From Planctomycetota bacterium (GTDB lineage Bacteria; Planctomycetota; Phycisphaerae; Sedimentisphaerales; Anaerobacaceae), in NCBI GenBank assembly GCA_022566315.1, contig JADFJC010000001.1:1-64000 (forward strand): DNA of 64,000 nucleotides, written 5' to 3'. Positions within the stretch are counted from its first letter, which is position 1. Each line of letters opens with the position of its first letter. Under the pieces are notes generated by a model. That model saw only the letters and a list, made by a program, of their open reading frames with translations. It was not told where the DNA came from and did no database searches. This document shows, in pieces, positions 15,817 through 25,164 of this stretch. The translations under genes were made by a program, and so were the position numbers.

Positions 15817-17019
15817 TTACATTTTAATGTCGAACTCGCCGAGTTTTAGAGGATAAACACCATACTCCCGAACCAACCTGATAATGTAATCGTATGTTTC
15901 CCCGGACACACCGCTGGTAACCGAATGGTCCGACTGGAAGATATAGCCTCCACCTTTAGCAGCATTGAGCTTTCGCAGTACCTCCTTTCTGATCTGCTCC
16001 TGACCAGCAGTCTCCCAGACCTGAATGTTGCTGTTGCCGCATATACCGAGTTTGTGCCCGTATTTTTTTCTCAGCTCCACCGCATCAAGCCCCGCTTTTG
16101 CCTCAAGTGGATTATACGACTCAATCCCTATCTCGATATAGTCGGGCAAGATTTTGCTTACATTTCCGCATCCGTGGTAAATCACGGGCAGTCCATGTTC
16201 ATGGCACACATCCGTCATGGCTTTAACCCATGGTTTGTAATATTCCCTCCAGTAATCTGGTGAGAAAAACATACTGTCTTTGTATGCGACATCGCCCCAA
16301 ATCACAAAACCATCGAGCAGACCTTCCCCTGCTTCAATAGATGCTTTTGCACACTCCAGATAGAACTGTCCGATCCGGTTAATTACTTTTCCCATTCGTT
16401 CCGGATACAACCCCAACCACAGCAGGGTATTTTCCTGGCCTATCAGTCTGGTGAGACATTCTGAGGCTTCGATCATACTGCCGTAAACAGGGAAATCCGG
16501 CCGCAGAGTCTTTACGGTTTCAGTCCATGCCGGAGAATTGCGCTGGAAGCCGTCACCGACACCCGCGATTTGATTATCACCCGCTTCGAAATAGCGGCGC
16601 TTATCGTATGGATCGTCAAATTCGAATGCTTCGAGTTTTTCGATCGTGTCGGTGTCCCAGCCGACCTGTTCCGGCATAGGGAAATCGAATTTTTTTCTGA
16701 GTGTTGTTTCGAAACCTGTTTTTATAATCACTTCCTCAGAATCTTCCTTAATGGTTTCGAACGACTTGATGTGGGGGTCCATGTTGGGAACGGTAACAAT
16801 CCAGTCCATATCATAGTGATAGTAAGGATTGGCATCAGACGGCAGGTTAAGCTCTTTCTTCCAGCGGCTGATAAAACCGCCCCAGAAGAAATCGCTGACC
16901 GGAACGCGATCAGGCTCTTCGTGACGGAGCGCCTTGTTCATGCGTTCGAGCTTCTTGAGTGTGTTGTCTTTCCGCGATTCGCCAGTGACCGTGCGACCGG
17001 TCGTGTCAAATATTCCCAT
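15817..17019 (-). CDS. URO-D fold protein, corrinoid methyltransferase-like
   Basis: The 400-residue protein has the uroporphyrinogen decarboxylase/MtaA-type TIM barrel. RMNKALRHEEPDRVPVSDFFWG is the usual N-terminal block. The segment LPVIYHGCGNVSKIL carries His-x-Cys and LGICGNSNIQVW a later cysteine. This His-Cys...Cys pattern is the zinc site of methylcobamide methyltransferases such as MtaA, rather than the substrate site of true HemE. ATG 17019 is preferred over GTG 17025 because GGAG is then well placed. Its position in a rhamnose/fucose operon would fit removal of methyl groups from sugars, but that is inference. Confidence 0.75.
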   Translation of the reverse strand: MGIFDTTGRTVTGESRKDNTLKKLERMNKALRHEEPDRVPVSDFFWGGFISRWKKELNLPSDANPYYHYDMDWIVTVPNMDPHIKSFETIKEDSEEVIIKTGFETTLRKKFDFPMPEQVGWDTDTIEKLEAFEFDDPYDKRRYFEAGDNQIAGVGDGFQRNSPAWTETVKTLRPDFPVYGSMIEASECLTRLIGQENTLLWLGLYPERMGKVINRIGQFYLECAKASIEAGEGLLDGFVIWGDVAYKDSMFFSPDYWREYYKPWVKAMTDVCHEHGLPVIYHGCGNVSKILPDYIEIGIESYNPLEAKAGLDAVELRKKYGHKLGICGNSNIQVWETAGQEQIRKEVLRKLNAAKGGGYIFQSDHSVTSGVSGETYDYIIRLVREYGVYPLKLGEFDIKM

Positions 17020-17021
17020 GA

Positions 17022-17238
17022 TCACAGGCTCCGTTCAACGATAGTCAAGCTCTCAACACCTGGTTTGCGATTCACAGTAATCACATCGGGAGCAACGTCC
17101 TGACGAAAATGCTTGTTCTCTTTTAGCCCTATTCTCCAGCACACATACTGCCCTGCCAGAGTGTGTTCCGCTCTGCATCTCTCCGGTCTGTATCGCCGAA
17201 AAGTCCAATGGCTCAAAATCAACGCTATAAAATTTCAT
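17022..17238 (-). pseudogene. Small frameshifted ORF upstream of the URO-D gene
   Basis: Two overlapping minus-strand frames join with one shift near residue 40. The first starts MKFYSVDFEPLDFSAIQTG at 17238; the second continues LKENKHFRQDVAPDVITV and ends LTIVERSL with a stop overlapping the GTG of the next gene. Read together they give about 72 residues of plausible composition, coupled to the downstream gene. I do not recognise the family. It could be a broken small gene, a programmed frameshift, or a sequencing error. Confidence 0.35.
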
Positions 17239-17263
17239 GTTAATTGGCGCCAGGACTCCCGGA

Positions 17264-18538
17264 CTAATGGAGATGTTCGTATACTATTTTAAAGGTGTAG
17301 GCATACTTTGACGGCCTCTCATCAGATGTTTCAATTATTAGGCCCTCATTGCTTTGCTGCCACTTCATCTCTTTATTTAGCCCGAGCATCTTGACGCTCA
17401 AGACTTTTGTGTTACGTAAAGATTTGATGGTTAGTTGTTTCCCCGGCCACTCGAGAGCAATCGCATATAAAATATTGGCATCTCTCTTTTTAGTAAACCA
17501 GATGTTGTCCTCGTTAGTGATCACCCAACCGCGCACGCGGTAAATGGCTTCACCATTAACAGCATTCCACGAGCCTATCTTCTTGAGAATTTCCACTTGG
17601 GGAGCAGGTAGTTCTCCGTTTGGTTTGGGTCCAATATTAAGCAAGTAATTTCCTCCTCCTGCTCTTATCTTTACCAAATTATCAATAAGCTCTTCTGCGG
17701 ACTTATAATTATCATTGGGTTTGTAACTCCATTGTCTCCCCATAGTCATGCAAGTTTCCCAGGCCCCTTTTATAGGCGCCTTAGGAATGCGTTGTTCTGG
17801 TGTTGGAATTTCGCTTCTAATAACAACGATGTCAGGGTTTAGTTCCCAGACGCGTTTCTTTAGCGGCTCAGCTGATTTAGCCGAATGGTCATACCACATG
17901 ACATCAATGTCGCCATATTTAGTCAGCAATTCTTTCATTTGCCCAAGCTCGTATTCCAAAAGTGTTAAATTCTGCGTTCCATACGGTTTTTTGAATTTTT
18001 TTAGATCTTGAGTGCTGTTGTAACGACCATTGATTTCAGGCGCACCAGTCTCATAATAGTAGTGCCAATTTTCAACTCCATAGTACCATCCTATAGCTAT
18101 ACCCTCATCGCGGAAAGCCTTCGCCACCTGGGCACTGACATCTTTTCCGTAAGGTGTATTCATGATGTTGTAGTTGCTCAGAGCAGTGTCAAACATATTA
18201 AAACCGTTAAAGTGTTGTGTTGTGAACAGTATATATCTCATTCCTGCTTGTTTGGCTAACCTTGCCCATTCTTCCGGATTAAATTTGGTAGGATTAAATG
18301 TCTTGTACAAAGAGAAATACTTGTCCCTGAATTCTTTTGATGCTCCAACAAGAGGCCAACTAATCTCTTTACCGATTTGTGAGACTGGTCCCCAATGGAT
18401 AAATAAGCCGAAACCTGCATCTCTGAACCACTCGATGCGAGCATCCTTATTTTTCGCTACTGATTTACTCGCTGCAAACAGAATGACAAAAAACATGACT
18501 GTCAAAATCGAGATGTATTTGATAATTGGTTTTAGCAT
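17264..18538 (-). CDS. Alpha-L-fucosidase (GH29), secreted
   Basis: The 424-residue glycoside hydrolase family 29 enzyme removes alpha-L-fucose with retention. A signal peptide covers residues 1-28. Family blocks are WFRDAGFGLFIHWGP, YILFTTQHFNGF with catalytic-site histidines, and DIDVMWYDHSA, whose WYD aspartate (about Asp217) aligns with the known nucleophile. GGGNYLLNIGPKPNGEL is also present. The ATG overlaps the end of the upstream glycosidase by seven bases, so the two are translated together. With rhamnose import downstream and two sulfatases nearby, the enzyme probably trims a fucose-bearing, possibly sulfated, polymer. Confidence 0.93.
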   Translation of the reverse strand: MLKPIIKYISILTVMFFVILFAASKSVAKNKDARIEWFRDAGFGLFIHWGPVSQIGKEISWPLVGASKEFRDKYFSLYKTFNPTKFNPEEWARLAKQAGMRYILFTTQHFNGFNMFDTALSNYNIMNTPYGKDVSAQVAKAFRDEGIAIGWYYGVENWHYYYETGAPEINGRYNSTQDLKKFKKPYGTQNLTLLEYELGQMKELLTKYGDIDVMWYDHSAKSAEPLKKRVWELNPDIVVIRSEIPTPEQRIPKAPIKGAWETCMTMGRQWSYKPNDNYKSAEELIDNLVKIRAGGGNYLLNIGPKPNGELPAPQVEILKKIGSWNAVNGEAIYRVRGWVITNEDNIWFTKKRDANILYAIALEWPGKQLTIKSLRNTKVLSVKMLGLNKEMKWQQSNEGLIIETSDERPSKYAYTFKIVYEHLH

Positions 18539-20676
18539 TTGCTTTTCTCCTTTCTAATCTTTGGTTCGACATAGTCCGGCACGTTTTTTATAAACTCTAT
18601 CTCGGCCTGGTCAAAAGGGTTGCCGTCTTTGCGAAAGATGTCATGGAACCATACCTTTGGTTCGGTGTCACCTTCTTTTGAGCCCCAGGGCATATAGGTT
18701 TGTGTTCTTCCTGCCACAAGGCCCCAGTTGTAGCAGCCGATTTTGTACTTTTTCAACAGCGGCAGATGGGTCTGGAAGCGACTGTCTAATGTTCGTGCCA
18801 TCCACTCCGTACAAAAAACCGGCCTGGTGGATTTGCCGCGTTCGGCATATTTTGCCGGAACAGCCTGGCCTCTGTATTCATGATATGAAGCGACATCCCA
18901 GAGGTCGTCAGCCTCTGAGCAAGTCGTAAGCGGCTGAGAAGGATTTGCCATCCTTGCCCAGGCAAACGTCTTTTCTACAAGAGGTCGGCTTTGTCTCTTC
19001 GGCTCGTTGTACAGGTCCCAGACAACAATGCGAGCATCGTTTGCAAAATGCCCTACGATATCCCTGATATACTTTTCCAGAGACGACCAATCATCGTCTT
19101 GCTTTCGCTTCCGACCCGGGCTGGCCGTCCACTGACTGTTGTGAACTCCCGGTATCGGGTCATTCTGTTTGCCCAGATACGGCTCCGGTATGAAGCAATC
19201 ATCGAAGAGTATGAACATAACGGATATGCCGTGACTATCGGCGATCTCAAGCAACTTTTCCATCCGTTGCTTCAGGCCCTGCGTATCAGCCTCCCATACG
19301 ATGTACTGGACGAAAACGCGAATCGAATTAAATCCAAGCTCCTCTGCCCATCCAAGCTCACGATCAATCGTTACCGGGTCAAAGGTTTCTCCCTGCCACA
19401 TTTCTGTGGAATTGACCGCGGTGCTTGGCAGGAAGTTACAGCCTATCAGCCAGGCTCTATCATCATACCAATGGCGTGCCTTGGCCGCCGACCATCGTTT
19501 CGCAGCCGAATCCACTTTCCATCGGTCAAACGAAAACTTTTTAAGCAGCTCATTCTCCTGCGGACGATAAGCTCTGCCGTCGGCATGGAAAATATCATGC
19601 TGCCAGTTTTTTGGAATCGGGTCCCCCTTCTTTGATGTCCAGTGCATATACGTTTGCGTACGCCCTGCCACAAGCCCCCAATGGTACCAGCCGACACATT
19701 GCTCGGCAAAGATCGGCAAGATATCTTCAACCGTATTCCCGTTTCTGCGCAAGAGCCATTCGGTGTTGATTATTGGCCTGCCATAATCCTTCAGTTTGAG
19801 TATCTCCGCTCGAACGGACTGTGCATTGCTGTAACTGTGAAAAGTAATTACATCGCATATTTCGTGCACCCACCAGCATGTCGTGAGCGGCTGGCTTGGC
19901 CTGACCTGTCTGGCCCATTGAAAGGACTTGGTTACCAGCGGCATGGAATCCTTACCCATACCGGAATTACCCGGTTCGTTATACATGTCCCACATCAAGA
20001 TACGCTTGTCATTGACGAATCGCCCGATGACACTTTTCACATATTTCTCCAGAGAGGGCCATTTTGATTTGTCTCTTACCCAGCTTTGCCCCGGACTGGG
20101 TGTCCAGTATGGACAGTATTCTCCCGGTTTGGGGTCCCCCTGTCTGCCGAGGTAAGGCTCCGTGGTCGGCGGATATCCAAACGCACAATCATCGAATAAA
20201 ACAAACGTCGTGGTGATACCGTGTTTGTATGCAATATTAAGAAATACATCCAGTCGGTTTAGAAATCCTTCCGGGTCATCGGCCCAGACAAGATACTGGA
20301 TAAAGACACGGACGCTGTTGTATCCGAGCTTCTGTGCCCAACCGAATTCTTCATCAATGGTTGCGGGGTCGAACGTCTCTTTCTGCCACATCTCCGTCGT
20401 ATTCGTCGCTGTTCGAGGAAGGTAGTTGCACCCTTTGAGAACGCCCAGCTCCTGATACCACCGCCATGCTTTCTGAGTTGGCCATTGGCCGGGAGTAAGA
20501 GTTTGGTGATATGCTTTCGCTGTCTGATTTAGACCGCATCCTGAAAGAATCCCCGTTACCGAATCAGCGTTAAGAACCGTGCTAATGGAGACAATCAAAA
20601 TGAAGATTTCCGAAAAGATTTTTTTTGATGATAAAAACATGCTACTCTTGTTCCTTTCTGAAATCTGGTTATTCAT
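18532..20676 (-). CDS. Tandem-duplicated GH5/cellulase-like glycosidase, secreted
   Basis: The 714-residue protein contains two complete copies of one glycosidase domain (about residues 68-375 and 398-700). Each copy has G-CN-LP-TA-N-TEMWQ-ETFDP, L-FDD, a W-D-YNEP acid/base motif (Glu234, Glu558) and a TEW nucleophile motif (Glu306, Glu624). Each also has GWYHWGLVAGRTQTYM or GCYNWGLVAGRTQTYM. All four catalytic glutamates are kept, so both halves may be active. The (beta/alpha)8 clan GH-A fold and a GH5-like assignment are inferred from these motifs. A signal anchor lies near residues 18-36. It overlaps the fucosidase start and heads the operon. Confidence 0.85.
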   Translation of the reverse strand: MNNQISERNKSSMFLSSKKIFSEIFILIVSISTVLNADSVTGILSGCGLNQTAKAYHQTLTPGQWPTQKAWRWYQELGVLKGCNYLPRTATNTTEMWQKETFDPATIDEEFGWAQKLGYNSVRVFIQYLVWADDPEGFLNRLDVFLNIAYKHGITTTFVLFDDCAFGYPPTTEPYLGRQGDPKPGEYCPYWTPSPGQSWVRDKSKWPSLEKYVKSVIGRFVNDKRILMWDMYNEPGNSGMGKDSMPLVTKSFQWARQVRPSQPLTTCWWVHEICDVITFHSYSNAQSVRAEILKLKDYGRPIINTEWLLRRNGNTVEDILPIFAEQCVGWYHWGLVAGRTQTYMHWTSKKGDPIPKNWQHDIFHADGRAYRPQENELLKKFSFDRWKVDSAAKRWSAAKARHWYDDRAWLIGCNFLPSTAVNSTEMWQGETFDPVTIDRELGWAEELGFNSIRVFVQYIVWEADTQGLKQRMEKLLEIADSHGISVMFILFDDCFIPEPYLGKQNDPIPGVHNSQWTASPGRKRKQDDDWSSLEKYIRDIVGHFANDARIVVWDLYNEPKRQSRPLVEKTFAWARMANPSQPLTTCSEADDLWDVASYHEYRGQAVPAKYAERGKSTRPVFCTEWMARTLDSRFQTHLPLLKKYKIGCYNWGLVAGRTQTYMPWGSKEGDTEPKVWFHDIFRKDGNPFDQAEIEFIKNVPDYVEPKIRKEKSKC

Positions 20677-20876
20677 TCCCAGTGATTGCTTCTGCGGAGT
20701 CTGGTCCGCTGAATTACCTTTAGATTATAACTTTATTGGATGCTATTGCAAGCTCTTTAGGTTTTCAGCAATATCAGCTTGAATAAAAAACACATCGGCT
20801 TTATAATTTTAATTCGACACCACTGGCTGGAATTATAACTCTGGTGCTGAAATCTAAATCAAATCAGGAGGTCAAT

Positions 20877-22424
20877 ATGAACCAGCGTCATTTATCTGAA
20901 ATAACACGCAGGGATTTTCTTAAGAGTACGGCTTTGGTCTCGGCAGGGATGGATTTTATTATCGATACAAGCTTTGCCGCCCCGAAGAGAAAGCAAAAGC
21001 CAAATATCCTGTATCTGATGACCGACCAGCACCGGGGTGATTGTATGGGATGTGCCGGCAATAAAGTCATCAAAACGCCTCATTTAGATTCCATCGCGAG
21101 GGACGGTGTTATTTTCTCGAACGCCTATAGTTCGACCCCGAGCTGTACGCCGGCCCGCAGTGCGCTGCTGACAGGATTGTCACCCTGGCATCACGGAATG
21201 ATCGGCTATGGACGGGTGGCGGACAAGTATCCGTTTGAATTGCCCCAGGCCCTTCGCGATGCGGGATACTATCTGTTCGGTATCGGCAAGATGCACTGGT
21301 ATCCGCAAAAGAAACTTCGCGGCTACCACGGCATATTAGTCGATGAGTCCGGCCGAGCGGAAACACCGGGTTTTGTCAGTGATTACCGCCTTTGGTTTAA
21401 ACGGCAGGCGCCTGAGCTGAATCCGGATGCAACCGGCATCGGCTGGAACGACTATAGAGCCAAAACGTATGTCCTGCCCGAACGATTGCATCCGACGAGG
21501 TGGACAGCCGATAGAGCAGTTGATTTCATTGAAGGATACAATCGTTCAAAACCGTTTCTGCTGAAAGTTTCTTTTGCCCGGCCTCACAGCCCTTATGACC
21601 CGCCGAAACGATTTATGGATATGTATAACGAAGATGAAATGCCCCGCCCTTATGTTGGCAACTGGGCTGCTCAATATGCCGAGCACAAGGACCCGCCAAA
21701 TCCAAGTCTTTGGCATGGTGACTTAGGCGTTCGGCAGGCTAAAAAGTCCCGCCGAGGTTACTATGCTTCGATTACCTTCATTGATGAACAAATCGGTCGA
21801 ATCCTTACGGCCCTGAAAAAACGTGGTATGTTTGACAATACCCTTATCATCCTTTTCTCCGACCACGGTGATATGCTCGGAGACCATCATCTTTGGCGGA
21901 AGACCTATGCTTATGAAGCTTCGGCCAATGTTCCTATGCTGCTGTGCTGGCCCAAGAGCATGGGGATGGAGCATCAGCGAGGCAAAACGTTACCGCAACC
22001 GGTGGAACTACGAGATGTATTGCCGACATTTCTCGATGCGGCGGGAGCGCCCATCCCGAATCATCTTGACGGAAAGAGTATGCTCGAACTGGTCCGTGGA
22101 AATACGAAAAACTGGCGGCAGTTCATTGACCTGGAACATTCGATGTGTTATAACAAAGACCACTGGAACGCACTGACCGATGGCAGGTTCAAGTATATTT
22201 ACTATGCGTACGACGGCAGGGAACAACTCTTCGATTTGATAAATGACACGGATGAACTGTATGACCTGGCGGCTGAATCGGCTTACAAAAGCATCTTACT
22301 CCAGTGGCGACAGCGTATGGTAAAACATCTTTCCGAGCGCGGCGAACAGTTCGTTTCCAATGGTAAATTAGTCATACGAAAGAAACGTTTCCTGTATTCG
22401 CCACATTATCCGAAAAATAGCTAA
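20877..22424 (+). CDS. Tat-exported sulfatase (S1 family, FGly type)
   Basis: The 515-residue type I sulfatase has the maturation motif C90-T-P-A-R94. TDQHRGDCMG supplies early metal ligands, GIGKMHWYP the lysine/histidine pair and LFSDHGDMLGDHHLWRK the later metal site. The N terminus EITRRDFLKST (Arg10-Arg11) is a Tat signal. ATG 20877 is chosen over a frame opening at 20844 because AGGAGG lies just upstream. It differs from the sulfatase at 2151 in length, lacks a lipobox, and is divergently transcribed from the fucosidase operon with about 200 bases between. A shared regulatory region is likely. Confidence 0.9.
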   Translation: MNQRHLSEITRRDFLKSTALVSAGMDFIIDTSFAAPKRKQKPNILYLMTDQHRGDCMGCAGNKVIKTPHLDSIARDGVIFSNAYSSTPSCTPARSALLTGLSPWHHGMIGYGRVADKYPFELPQALRDAGYYLFGIGKMHWYPQKKLRGYHGILVDESGRAETPGFVSDYRLWFKRQAPELNPDATGIGWNDYRAKTYVLPERLHPTRWTADRAVDFIEGYNRSKPFLLKVSFARPHSPYDPPKRFMDMYNEDEMPRPYVGNWAAQYAEHKDPPNPSLWHGDLGVRQAKKSRRGYYASITFIDEQIGRILTALKKRGMFDNTLIILFSDHGDMLGDHHLWRKTYAYEASANVPMLLCWPKSMGMEHQRGKTLPQPVELRDVLPTFLDAAGAPIPNHLDGKSMLELVRGNTKNWRQFIDLEHSMCYNKDHWNALTDGRFKYIYYAYDGREQLFDLINDTDELYDLAAESAYKSILLQWRQRMVKHLSERGEQFVSNGKLVIRKKRFLYSPHYPKNS

Positions 22425-22527
22425 ATACTTACGCCGTGTACGAGTCTTTAGCACGATACTGATACAAAAAATGCCTCCTTAACGGGCCTTTGCCGGTTCC
22501 CTTTCTTTTTTGACGATATGCTCAAGT

Positions 22528-22713
22528 CTATGCCCAAGGTGAAAATACTTCATGACCTTGAATTGTGTATGGTGAGTGGGCCATACAGTCCCGAATGGCC
22601 TGAAGGGTTTGTTCCATTAAGACAGGCTTTGCAGAATTCGTAAATCCAACTGAAATTGCCGACGATAGTGCTGCGATTAGTACGCATTGCAAAGCATAAT
22701 GCTTGTATGGCAT
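22528..22713 (-). CDS. Small secreted protein, unknown
   Basis: The 61-residue frame starts MPYKHYALQCVLIAALSSAI, a signal-peptide-like stretch, and then VGFTNSAKPVLMEQTLQ. AAAGGAA stands ten bases before the ATG. It begins 47 bases after the prepilin gene on the same strand, so it may be co-transcribed. The product is not recognised. The longer frame that includes it (to 22869) overlaps the prepilin gene and lacks a start signal, so the short form is preferred. Confidence 0.45.
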   Translation of the reverse strand: MPYKHYALQCVLIAALSSAISVGFTNSAKPVLMEQTLQAIRDCMAHSPYTIQGHEVFSPWA

Positions 22714-22759
22714 AGTAAGATTCCTTTCAATGCCGCCGGCGCTATCCGGCGACGTCCGT

Positions 22760-23791
22760 CTAATACCCCAGCCTGCCCCACGTGGCCTTCTGCAGCCTCT
22801 GCAAGTCGTACAGGCCATCCTCGGTTTGCGGCTCGTAGCACTCTTCCAGGCTTTCACTGAACTGAGCACCTATAGGATTAGGATTAGTATGCAGCACACG
22901 AGGCATTCTTACGGTCTCGCGGCCTTTCCATTTCCAGTACTCTGCATGACCGTCCGCCATCGAGAGCGTTACACCGCCGCTATGGTGTATCGGAGGAGGG
23001 TTGTGCGAGTCCCACTGGGGATAAAGATAAGGGACATAGAAACTGGTAGCTTTTGTATGGCCCCGATCCAGAAAGACCGCACGCTGACCCGCACCTGGAC
23101 TTGTGATATCAGTGAGTTTAGTCAGTTTCAGTACTGTACTGCCGACGCGGACGGCGGGGATTACCGACTCGGGGGGCAGCGGGAACCTGCCGGGCACGTG
23201 CCAGCCCAGCCTTCTTGTCCATAGCAAAGCGCCATTTGCGGCGGTGACTATCTCATACGTGGCTGCGTGGCCGGCCCAGCCCCGTGGGCAGCGGTAAACG
23301 TCGATGTCCCGGACGTACGGCCACAGTGCGCCTTTGTCCGGGTTCTCCACCACGGCGGAGCGGCTCTCGGGGAACTCAAAGGCCCGGCCCAGCCAGCCTT
23401 TCAGATACACGTCTTGATACCGGGTTTTACTCCCCATCCTACCGAAGGTCCAGCCCAGGACGAGCTTGCCATCGTGGTCGTCGGCATAGAGGACCCACGC
23501 TAAGGTGAGCTGCCTGAGATTGCTCAGACAGACTGCACGCTGAGCTTGTTCTCTTGCCAGGTTTAGCACCGGTATGAGGATCGCTATCAAGAGCGCTATG
23601 ACAGCAATCACCACCAGCAGTTCAATGAGGGTGAAACCCACGGGATTGCTCGTTGATAAGTGATGACTGACGAATGACTTACGGGCGGGCGTAGGCCGGG
23701 AGCTTATTTCGGCGTTGGCCGGTCCGGCTGAGGCGGGTTTCGCATCCAATGCTCGGCTTTTTCCTGCGTAACGCATACTCTCATACTCCAT
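22760..23791 (-). CDS. Prepilin-type protein with H-X9-DG motif and long leader
   Basis: The 343-residue stand-alone pseudopilin has the core [21 protein letters not shown] with +5 Glu and the C-terminal [12 protein letters not shown] (H-X9-DG). Unusually, about 52 residues precede the prepilin peptidase glycine, whereas most leaders have 5-20. Part of that leader (plus-strand 23640-23685) is built from the same ATTCGTCAGTCATCAC-type micro-repeats that fill intergenic DNA here, suggesting in-frame capture. An alternative ATG at 23776 shortens it by five residues only. It is inner-membrane anchored, perhaps processed with the secretion system at 48-64 kb. Confidence 0.83.
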   Translation of the reverse strand: MEYESMRYAGKSRALDAKPASAGPANAEISSRPTPARKSFVSHHLSTSNPVGFTLIELLVVIAVIALLIAILIPVLNLAREQAQRAVCLSNLRQLTLAWVLYADDHDGKLVLGWTFGRMGSKTRYQDVYLKGWLGRAFEFPESRSAVVENPDKGALWPYVRDIDVYRCPRGWAGHAATYEIVTAANGALLWTRRLGWHVPGRFPLPPESVIPAVRVGSTVLKLTKLTDITSPGAGQRAVFLDRGHTKATSFYVPYLYPQWDSHNPPPIHHSGGVTLSMADGHAEYWKWKGRETVRMPRVLHTNPNPIGAQFSESLEECYEPQTEDGLYDLQRLQKATWGRLGY

Positions 23792-24324
23792 TTGCCACTA
23801 TATAGGTGTTGGTGAGACGCCCGGGATGTAGATGCACTTTTCAAAAATTCACGAAAAATCCTTTTTCGCGTCGCTTCCGAGGGCGCATCATCAAAGCAGC
23901 ATCATCGCTGCCGAACTATGGAGATGCAATAGCAAAGTTTTACGCTTCTTTTGTCCAATCATACTACCACTCGGCCACACAAATGCAAGAAAAAAATGAA
24001 AAAATCCAGGAATTGGTTATCAGATTATCAGGTAGAAGCACCGTCAGGCGTCCTCCGAAACTCCGCTTGTCCGCTTGGGGACGCCTTACGGTGGAGTCCC
24101 TATGACTGCGGAGAGCGTCCAGCATCTCATAGCGCAGCGAAGACCCCTTAGGGGGAGAATCCAACTTTAGCTCTCGTTGGGGCGGAGCCCGCCGCAGTCC
24201 GGCACTTTAGACACTTTATCCGCCGCGGCGGATTTAGCTCACTACTCACTAACGCACCTATTAAAACTTAGGGACAGTCACCTATTAATTGCGGAGAGAC
24301 CAAAAAAAGTGCATTTTTGGCCTT
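23792..24324. other. Non-coding region upstream of the prepilin gene
   Basis: No supported gene. It contains a minus-strand copy of the TCCACCGTAAGG motif (24069-24095), also found at 33940-33960 and 43956-43980, and the block GAGAATCCAACTTTAGCTC (24155), repeated at 25079. The CCCCTTAGGGG short palindrome also occurs here and at 24921. Confidence 0.5.
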
Positions 24325-24686
24325 GGAGTTTATCCTCGATTTTAGCTTACTTGCTTTTCTTAGTTCACCCCCAAGAGCTTGTCCCCGCGCAGAGCCTGCC
24401 CTGATATTAGCCGAAGAAACCAATCTCTAATCTCTAATCCACTCAAGAATCCGTGTGAACTTGTGCCCCTGTGCCTTAGGTAATAGGTATCCGTGTCTAA
24501 AAAAAAGTGTCAATCCTGTCTAAAAAAACTTCGTGTTAATTTATGCCATAGGTATCCGTGTCAATTCGTGGCTAATATCTCTCTTTGTTCTCCGTGAAAT
24601 CTGTGAAATCTGTGGCTAAATACTATTGAATTCTCTGAATTCTCTGTGCCCGGAGTTTACCCTCGATGTTAGCTCACTTGACTTTC
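24325..24686 (+). repeat. Direct repeats of about 38 bp and 'ATCTGTG' phrases
   Basis: GGAGTTTATCCTCGATTTTA at 24325-24362 recurs as GGAGTTTACCCTCGATGTTA at 24648-24686, both followed by GCT(T/C)ACTTG. Between them are several degenerate copies of ATCCGTGTCAA and AATCTGTGAAATCTGTGG. Similar phrases occur at 29940, 30830 and 41800. No gene is supported. Confidence 0.6.
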
Positions 24687-24933
24687 TGTCGGGGGTGGCA
24701 AAAAATCAACCAAAAGCACTGATACCTTCGAGCAAAAATTAAATTTTTCAAAAATTCTTATCTCTTTATCACACAAATACTTACAAATTCTATCAATCCG
24801 AAAATCCAGGAATTTTCAATCAAATACGCATGTTCGTCTAATTATAGAGGCCCTACTTTTTTCGCCTCAGTCCGGCACGGCCAAAAGGCCCAGCCAATTA
24901 ACCTTGAAGCGAAGCGGAAACCCCTTAGGGGAA

Positions 24934-25066
24934 TGAACCATGAACCTTGAACCATGAACCTTGAACCTTGAACTATGAACCTTGAACCATGAACCTTGAA
25001 CCATGAACCTTGAACTATGAACCTTGAACTATGAACCTTGAACTATGAACCATGAACCATGAACCT
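24934..25066 (+). repeat. Heptanucleotide tandem repeat (AACCWTG), about 19 copies
   Basis: An almost uninterrupted run of seven-base units alternates AACCTTG, AACCATG and AACTATG. Seven is not a multiple of three, so the array cannot be a stable coding repeat. Single-base variants alternate in a mixed order, as expected from slippage plus point mutation. Confidence 0.9.
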
Positions 25067-25164
25067 TTTACAAGCATCGAGAATCCAACTTTAGCTCACT
25101 TTAGGCACCTTAGGCACTTTATTTCCCTCTACACTTGTAGAGAACTCTCTACAAATCAGCTACT

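Noticed and set aside
22703..23224. Plus-strand frame opposite the second prepilin
   Set aside because: The minus strand has a clear prepilin signature; this is its shadow.
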